From contig CANQOM010000043.1 in assembly GCA_947625445.1 (NCBI GenBank), positions 1-11,016 of the forward strand: DNA of 11,016 nucleotides. The letters run 5' to 3'. Source of the DNA: Candidatus Gastranaerophilales bacterium. GTDB lineage: Bacteria > Cyanobacteriota > Vampirovibrionia > Gastranaerophilales > Gastranaerophilaceae. This document shows, one piece after another, positions 6,351 to 11,016 of the stretch; position 1 is the stretch's first letter; each line of letters opens with the position of its first letter. Made by a program: the position numbers and the translations under genes. A model generated the notes under the pieces. The model did no database searches and was not told the origin of the DNA. It was given only the letters and a program-made list of their open reading frames with translations.

Positions 6351-9219
6351 AAATTTTATATTAATTGATGGACATGCTCTTGCTTATAGGTATTTTTTTG
6401 CACTGGAAAGAACAGGCATGAAAACATCGGATAATCAGCCGACATGGGCTATATTCGGGTTTTTCAAAGCTTTGTTTGATTTGTTAAGAAACCCTCAAAT
6501 AAAACCCGATTCAATAGCGGTTGCATTTGATGTATCAAGACAGACATACAGAACACAAATGTATTCTGAATATAAGGCAAATCGTGAAAGCATGCCTGAT
6601 ACATTAAGAAGTCAGATAGCAATGATAATAGAGGGGTTACATGCTCTAAATATTCCCATCTATACAAAAGAAGGATTTGAAGCTGATGACGTAATCGGAA
6701 CAATAGCAACAAAAGCCAAGCAAAAACACCATAAAACATATATTTTGACAGGCGACAGAGATTCTTTTCAATTGGTTGACAGAGAAGGATATATTAGTGT
6801 AATAATGCCTTCAAAAGGAGAGTTAATAAAATATGACTGGTATAAAGTATATGATAAAATGGGAGTTTATCCATATCAAATAACGGATTATAAAGGTTTA
6901 AGCGGAGATACATCAGATAATATACCCGGAATAAAAGGGATAGGAGAAAAAACTGCTTGTAAATTACTATCCAGATTTGATAAACTTGAAAATATATATG
7001 AAAATATTGATGAAATAACGGAAAAATCTTTGAATAAAAAGCTCAAAGAAGGCAAAGATACTGCTATTTTAAGTAAAGAGTTGGCAACAATACAAAGAGA
7101 CCTTGATATAGAATTTGATTTTGACTGTGCAAAACTTGAAATGCCAAACTATGATGCGGTAATTGAATTTTTTAAAAAGAATCAATTTTATAATTTTTTA
7201 AAAAATGCTCAAGATATCTTAGAACCGTTTAAGATTGCATCACAGAGTGTAAAAATAGATTCTAAATGTTATGAAAATACACAAACATCATCAATTGATA
7301 ACAATTCTCAACTTCAATTAGGATTGGGATTGAATGAAATTCTTATCCAATCTTCTCATAAAGTATATAACCACGAAAAAACGATTGTCGATACTAAAGA
7401 GAAATTAGACAAACTTGTAAAAGAGCTGGGAAATCAGACAATAATTTCGGTAGATGTTGAAACAACCGGAATTAACCCTTTAGAGTGTGATTTAGTCGGA
7501 ATTTCATTGGCATATTGTTCTCAAATACAGGCAAAGAATAATAGAGTAAAAATAGATAAAAATCAAAGTGATTTGGTTAAATCATATTATATACCTGTAT
7601 TTCATCAGGTAGGTCAACAACTGGAGCTTGATGAAGTTGTAAAAATGCTTTCACCTGTATTAAATGATGAAAAAATAGCAAAAACGTTTCAAAATGCAAA
7701 ATATGATTTTCATGTTTTGAAGAGACATTCACTTTTAGTCAATAATATAATTTTTGATACAATGCTGGCAAGTTATGTAAAAGATTCCTCAAGAAAGCAT
7801 GGTTTAAAACAACAAGCCGGTGATTATTTAGATTATATAATGGTAGAGTTTGAAGAATTATTGAAAAGTGAAAACACGTCAGCATACAGTATAGAGTCAG
7901 TAAATATAGAAAAAGCAGGTTCTTATGCGTGTGATGATGCTTTTGCAACTTTGCTATTAACAAAGTATTGGAGTGAAAATCTTGATGAGAAAGAACTTGA
8001 TTTACTTTATGAAATAGAAGTACCTCTAAGTTTAGTATTGGCGCAAATGGAAGAAAACGGTGCCTGCATTGATATAAATTGTCTTAAATCAATAGAAGAA
8101 GAAATAAATGCAAAGCTTAGTGTTGTTGAAAAAGAGATATATGAAGAAGCAGGAGAGGTATTTAATATTAATTCGCCAAAACAAGTGGGTGATATACTCT
8201 TTGGGAAACTGAATTTAAAAGCAAAGGGAATGAAATCGAAGACAGGATTTTCTACAAGTGCAAAAGTGTTGGAAATTTTGGCACAAGAGAATAAAATAGC
8301 CAGCGATATACTTGAGCAAAGGCATTTAGCAAAGTTAAAAAGCACATATGTAGAGTCGTTACCTGAATTGAGAAGTCCGACAGACGGAAGGATACATACA
8401 AGTTTTAACCAGACAATAACAACAACGGGGAGACTTTCATCATCAAATCCAAATCTACAAAATATACCTGCAAGAACTTCATTGGGAAATAAGATAAGGG
8501 GTGCATTTGTAGCGGAGGATAAAAATAATTTAATTTTATCTGCTGATTATTCACAAATAGAGTTAAGGTTATTAGCACATATTTCACGAGATGATAATTT
8601 AATAGAGGCATTTTGCAGTGATGAAGATATCCATACAATGACTGCATCAAAGGTATATTCTGTAACGCCTGAGGAAGTAACAAAAGATATGCGTTCAAAA
8701 GCAAAGGCGGTAAATTTCGGGATAGTATACGGGCAATCAAAGTATGGTTTAGCTTCTAGTTTAGGAATATCTCCGTTTGAAGCACAAGATTTTATCGATA
8801 AATATTTCAATTTGTATCCTGATGTTAAAAAATATATGGAAGAAACGGTAAAATTTGCATACGCTCACGGATACGTAGAAACATTATACGGAAGAAAAAG
8901 ATATTTAAATTCAGGATTGTTAAGTACAAATTCAAAGATACAAGAAGCTGCTCAAAGAGCTGCAATAAATGCACCAATACAAGGAAGCGCAGCAGATATA
9001 ATGAAGCTTGCCATGGTTAAGCTGGGAGAGTACTTTACAAAAAATAACATAAAATCTAAAATAATCATTCAAGTGCATGATGAACTTGTAATAGAAACGA
9101 TTAATACTGAATTAGAGGAGGTAAAATCGTTGGTTATAAAAGCCATGGAATTAGACCAGCCATTTTTAGTACCTCTGAAAATTGACACATATGCAGGCAG
9201 TTCTTGGATGGAGATTTAA
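6340..9219 (+). CDS. polA: DNA polymerase I, with 5'-3' exonuclease and proofreading domains
   Basis: PolA fills gaps, removes RNA primers and joins in excision repair. The 959 residues carry all three domains. The 5'-3' nuclease (about 1-290) has D10, FD at 63-64, YKANR, EADD (114-117), TGDRD (137-141) and GDTSDNIPG. A variable linker (about 291-345) follows. The 3'-5' exonuclease has D372 and E374 in DVETTG, D456 in NAKYDF, and Y529 to D533 in YACDD, so proofreading looks intact, whereas many bacterial Pol I enzymes have lost it. The polymerase has motif A with D736 (ADYSQIELR), motif B from R785 to Y797 with F793 at the dNTP-selecting position, and motif C HDE with D914. GGG lies just before the ATG at 6340, inside the end of the TPR gene. 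The stop shares one base with the next start. Confidence 0.99.
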   Translation: MQDKNFILIDGHALAYRYFFALERTGMKTSDNQPTWAIFGFFKALFDLLRNPQIKPDSIAVAFDVSRQTYRTQMYSEYKANRESMPDTLRSQIAMIIEGLHALNIPIYTKEGFEADDVIGTIATKAKQKHHKTYILTGDRDSFQLVDREGYISVIMPSKGELIKYDWYKVYDKMGVYPYQITDYKGLSGDTSDNIPGIKGIGEKTACKLLSRFDKLENIYENIDEITEKSLNKKLKEGKDTAILSKELATIQRDLDIEFDFDCAKLEMPNYDAVIEFFKKNQFYNFLKNAQDILEPFKIASQSVKIDSKCYENTQTSSIDNNSQLQLGLGLNEILIQSSHKVYNHEKTIVDTKEKLDKLVKELGNQTIISVDVETTGINPLECDLVGISLAYCSQIQAKNNRVKIDKNQSDLVKSYYIPVFHQVGQQLELDEVVKMLSPVLNDEKIAKTFQNAKYDFHVLKRHSLLVNNIIFDTMLASYVKDSSRKHGLKQQAGDYLDYIMVEFEELLKSENTSAYSIESVNIEKAGSYACDDAFATLLLTKYWSENLDEKELDLLYEIEVPLSLVLAQMEENGACIDINCLKSIEEEINAKLSVVEKEIYEEAGEVFNINSPKQVGDILFGKLNLKAKGMKSKTGFSTSAKVLEILAQENKIASDILEQRHLAKLKSTYVESLPELRSPTDGRIHTSFNQTITTTGRLSSSNPNLQNIPARTSLGNKIRGAFVAEDKNNLILSADYSQIELRLLAHISRDDNLIEAFCSDEDIHTMTASKVYSVTPEEVTKDMRSKAKAVNFGIVYGQSKYGLASSLGISPFEAQDFIDKYFNLYPDVKKYMEETVKFAYAHGYVETLYGRKRYLNSGLLSTNSKIQEAAQRAAINAPIQGSAADIMKLAMVKLGEYFTKNNIKSKIIIQVHDELVIETINTELEEVKSLVIKAMELDQPFLVPLKIDTYAGSSWMEI

Positions 9220-9626
9220 TGAAAAAAGTTTTAACGCTAATAACACTAATAACAACATTTATGATACCTTTAGATGCAAGTGCTCAGAATGTAATTCCTG
9301 CGGATGCCGGATTAAAACCCGTTGAAGGAAGTGCATCTTTTGCAAAGTCTTATAAAACATCTTCTGAAAATTTGTTATATCTCCTGTTATCAGCGTTAAA
9401 TGAATTAAATTATTCAATAGAAGAGATACAATTCAAAACAGGCAGTGTGCTTTTTAAGGCTTATAAGAAAGAATTTATTGCCTCTGTGGCATCACAAGAC
9501 GGATATAATTCTTTTATAAAAATAATTCCTACGGATAATATCTATAATTTCTCACCGTTGTTAATTCAAAGATTACATACATATATAGAAAATAATAACG
9601 GAGTTAATTTTCAAAAAATACTGTAG
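9219..9626 (+). CDS. Small exported protein of unknown function, coupled to polA
   Basis: A 135-residue protein that I do not recognise. The first 22 residues form a clear signal peptide: MKK, a hydrophobic core, then ASA as a likely signal peptidase I site. No lipobox Cys is seen. The mature part of about 113 residues has a helix (ENLLYLLLSALNEL), two likely strands (YSIEEIQF and SVLFKAY) and a further helix near the C-terminus, a small α/β domain. The frame opens upstream at 9204, but the ATG at 9219 is the right start: it begins the signal peptide, has GGAG before it, and shares its A with the polA stop (TAATG), so translation is probably coupled. An envelope protein behind a cytoplasmic polymerase gene shows only co-transcription, not shared function. 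Confidence 0.85.
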   Translation: MKKVLTLITLITTFMIPLDASAQNVIPADAGLKPVEGSASFAKSYKTSSENLLYLLLSALNELNYSIEEIQFKTGSVLFKAYKKEFIASVASQDGYNSFIKIIPTDNIYNFSPLLIQRLHTYIENNNGVNFQKIL

Positions 9627-9815
9627 GATGTAAGTATTAAAGGGATTGTTAAGAATTATAACATTAAAAATCAGTAATAATGCTAGATTTCAGCAATAAA
9701 AAGCTTAAAATTTAAAGAATAAAAGAAAAATAACTTGCGTGTTTAAATCTCTCATTATAAAATTAAAGCAATAACTGGGTTACAAAGTAATTTTATAAGA
9801 GTGAGGAATTAAGTA
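9627..9815. other. 189-base gene-free stretch upstream of the integrase-core ORF
   Basis: No convincing ORF and no trace of a helix-turn-helix coding sequence in frame with the ORF that follows; a TAA lies in frame at 9810-9812. A small hairpin (TGTTA 9647-9651 with TAACA 9659-9663) lies early in it but has no T-run. The right part holds the inverted repeat at 9751-9801 and a GAGGA ribosome-binding site at about 9802-9807. Confidence 0.7.
9751..9801. repeat. Inverted repeat just upstream of the integrase-core ORF
   Basis: TTATAAAATTA (9755-9765) and TAATTTTATAA (9788-9798) are exact 11-base complements with a 22-base spacer. CTC (9751-9753) and GAG (9799-9801) add three pairs across one bulged base. 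The right arm ends next to the ribosome-binding site, so an RNA hairpin could affect access to it. It could also be a protein site or a leftover of a mobile element end. I found no matching copy after the ORF. Confidence 0.65.
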
Positions 9816-10316
9816 ATGGTAAAGAAGTCGGAAGTATTACATTTGGATTGTTTAAAATTATCCAAAAAAACACTTGCGGTAAAACCAAACCAAAGGTTTT
9901 ATTTATTGGGTGCGTTAGATGATGACGGAAAAACATGTTGGATAGAATTTATGGAAGATAAAACCTCATTAACAGTAATGTTTTCAATATTAAAGACTTT
10001 AAAAAATTTAAAAGATAAATATGGATTAACTCCAAGTGTAGTAGAGACTGATAATGCAGGAGAATTTTGTTCTGGAGAATATGCTAATAATAAGTGTACT
10101 CATCCGGTGGAACGTTTTTTTGTAGAGATGAAGATAAAGCATAAATATACAAATACATACAGACCGGAACAAAATGGAGGCATTGAAGAGTTTTGGCAAA
10201 CCGTTAAAGATGAATTTATTAAAGATAATAATTTTAAAACAACAAAAGAATTTAAAGATAAATTAAATATTTATATAGAAAAATATAATAAAGAACATAA
10301 AAAATCATCTAAATAA
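9816..10316 (+). CDS. Stand-alone DDE integrase-core (rve) ORF, IS481/IS3-like, lacking a DNA-binding domain
   Basis: The rve fold cuts and joins DNA in transposases and retroviral-type integrases. This 166-residue ORF carries the three acidic positions: D11 in VLHLDCLKL, D79 in ETDNAGEF, and E124 in EQNGGIEEFW (the usual NGKVER position). The D79 to E124 spacing is 44 residues, longer than the usual 34-35, with extra residues in the stretch CSGEYANNKCTHPVERFF. YLLGALDDDGKTCWIEF is the usual second strand region. The protein begins right before the first Asp and so lacks the N-terminal helix-turn-helix of full transposases. The C-terminus stops at YNKEHKKSSK, where family members normally continue with an RPH-type segment. 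The good site GAGGA before the ATG suggests it is translated. It may be a truncated transposase, a trans-acting orphan or a captured domain. Confidence 0.8.
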   Translation: MVKKSEVLHLDCLKLSKKTLAVKPNQRFYLLGALDDDGKTCWIEFMEDKTSLTVMFSILKTLKNLKDKYGLTPSVVETDNAGEFCSGEYANNKCTHPVERFFVEMKIKHKYTNTYRPEQNGGIEEFWQTVKDEFIKDNNFKTTKEFKDKLNIYIEKYNKEHKKSSK

Positions 10317-10394
10317 ATTGTGTTCAAAGAAGGTGTTTTAGAATCTCTACTTGTTTCAGCATCTTAAAAAACTAAAATATTATGAGAAATAAAA

Positions 10395-10422
10395 GAGACT
10401 GGCATTTGCCAGTCCCTTTTTT
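10395..10422. terminator. Bidirectional Rho-independent terminator
   Basis: GACTGGC (10397-10403) and GCCAGTC (10408-10414) form a 7-base GC-rich stem with an ATTT loop, with further pairs past one mismatch. T6 follows on the + strand (10417-10422). On the other strand the hairpin is followed by CTCTTTTATTT, so it also suits the pilin-like gene that ends at 10446. It separates the two convergent genes. Confidence 0.9.
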
Positions 10423-10445
10423 GTTTTAAAATTTATATCATTATT

Positions 10446-11016
10446 CTATTTTGTTGTTGATTCAGTTTTAACAGTTTTATCAAACATAACTTCCTGAGCA
10501 GCTGCACCATAAGGAACAACTCTTTGTGAATATATTTGAGCCGGATAAATATCTTTTGGTCTTTGAGATGAAGTTGTTAAAACGTTTGGTTTTCTATCAC
10601 CGTTAACATCAATTAAAATATTAGGACCATCTACTTTTGTACAAGGTTTAGTATTATAAGTATCGCAAGCAACACCTTGTTCATCACTTTCAGTTCCTGA
10701 AAAATTATCAACGTAGAACTTCATACCATCTGCAGTTGTAAAAACTTTATTACTTTCTGTTGAACCATTGATTATGTCATTTTCGAAATCTCCCGTATCT
10801 GCACTTCCTGATCCTCCTGATGTATTATTTATAAATAACTTTTTAAGATCAACTCTTGCATCTGAAGAGAATGTGTTAGAATCAATGGTGGACATACGAG
10901 TTCTAAATACCTTGTCAACCAGGTCTTCTGCGGAAGAGAAATCAGAAGCGGTTTCAGAGTTAAGTGCGTAGTGGAGAGTAAGAGCCTGATTAAGGCCTGA
11001 AATAGCCTTTTTGAGA
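10446..11016 (-). CDS. Type IV pilin-like (pseudopilin) protein, C-terminal part (5' end outside window)
   Basis: About 189 residues are visible. The frame stays open past the ATG at 10895 to the window edge, so that ATG is internal; the extra 40 residues (LKKAISGLNQALTLHYALNS and on to VFRTR) look like the helical stretch that follows a prepilin N-terminus. The missing start should hold the prepilin cleavage site and hydrophobic helix. The C-terminal domain has a Gly/Ser-rich loop (about 70-80 of the visible part), DGMKFYVDNF, a Cys pair in CDTYNTKPC that may form a disulfide, and ILIDVNGDRKPNVL, a segment I associate with exported pilin-like proteins of Gastranaerophilales-type bacteria. 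It would be exported and assembled into a pilus or pseudopilus. The exact machine cannot be told. Terminator at 10395-10422. Confidence 0.75.
   Translation of the reverse strand, partial: LKKAISGLNQALTLHYALNSETASDFSSAEDLVDKVFRTRMSTIDSNTFSSDARVDLKKLFINNTSGGSGSADTGDFENDIINGSTESNKVFTTADGMKFYVDNFSGTESDEQGVACDTYNTKPCTKVDGPNILIDVNGDRKPNVLTTSSQRPKDIYPAQIYSQRVVPYGAAAQEVMFDKTVKTESTTK

Noticed and set aside
7189..7207. Self-complementary ATTTTTTAAAAAAT in polA
   Set aside because: Simple A/T runs encoding a Phe-Leu-Lys-Asn stretch of a conserved protein; no reason to see a regulatory site.
5479..8810. Several ORFs of 74-112 codons on the - strand inside the TPR and polA genes
   Set aside because: They lie opposite strongly conserved coding sequence and resemble no family.
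9627..10394. A complete insertion sequence with terminal inverted repeats
   Set aside because: I compared the flanks of the integrase-core ORF and found no matching ends and no target duplication, so I report only the ORF and the local inverted repeat.
10768..10971. ORF of 67 codons on the + strand
   Set aside because: Antisense to the pilin-like gene, whose frame is open to the window edge and carries recognisable motifs.
1..11016. CRISPR array, tRNA, rRNA or known riboswitch
   Set aside because: I saw no regularly spaced repeats, no tRNA-like arms and no conserved RNA core; the gaps between genes are all short.

Overview
The window is AT-rich bacterial DNA (about 30% GC by eye) with standard-code, tightly packed genes. 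A Tgt, a complete DNA polymerase I and a pilin-type protein mark it as a bacterial chromosome. The best guess is an uncultured, gut-type AT-rich lineage of the Gastranaerophilales (Melainabacteria) kind. That rests mainly on the style of the pilin-like gene at the right edge (a DVNGDRKPN segment near the C-terminus, a Cys pair) plus the base composition. It is an inference and no marker here proves it.

Layout. (1) 1-786, + strand: the C-terminal two thirds of tgt, ending in weak hairpins. (2) 4401-871, - strand: a four-gene membrane cassette. In transcription order it is a DUF3137-type protein, LemA, a divergent DUF3137-like protein and a third DUF3137-type protein. The last two genes are translationally coupled by an 8-base overlap. 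The cassette carries a palindrome upstream of its first gene, a second candidate promoter before lemA, and a very strong hairpin inside the third gene. (3) 4578-9626, + strand: a polA operon. An all-TPR protein (16 repeats, possibly a leaderless message) overlaps polA by 11 bases, and polA overlaps a small exported protein by 1 base. (4) 9627-10316: a gene-free stretch with an inverted repeat, then a stand-alone DDE (rve) integrase-core ORF with no DNA-binding domain. (5) 10395-11016: a bidirectional terminator and, on the - strand, the C-terminal part of a type IV pilin-like protein that runs off the window.

How they fit together. tgt (queuosine tRNA modification) and polA (replication and repair) are housekeeping genes. 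The LemA plus three-DUF3137 cassette is the most system-like part: all three DUF3137-type proteins have the same plan (basic N-terminal helix, two membrane helices, one soluble domain), which suggests a hetero-oligomeric membrane assembly with LemA. Its function is unknown. The integrase-core ORF looks like a remnant or orphan of an insertion sequence.
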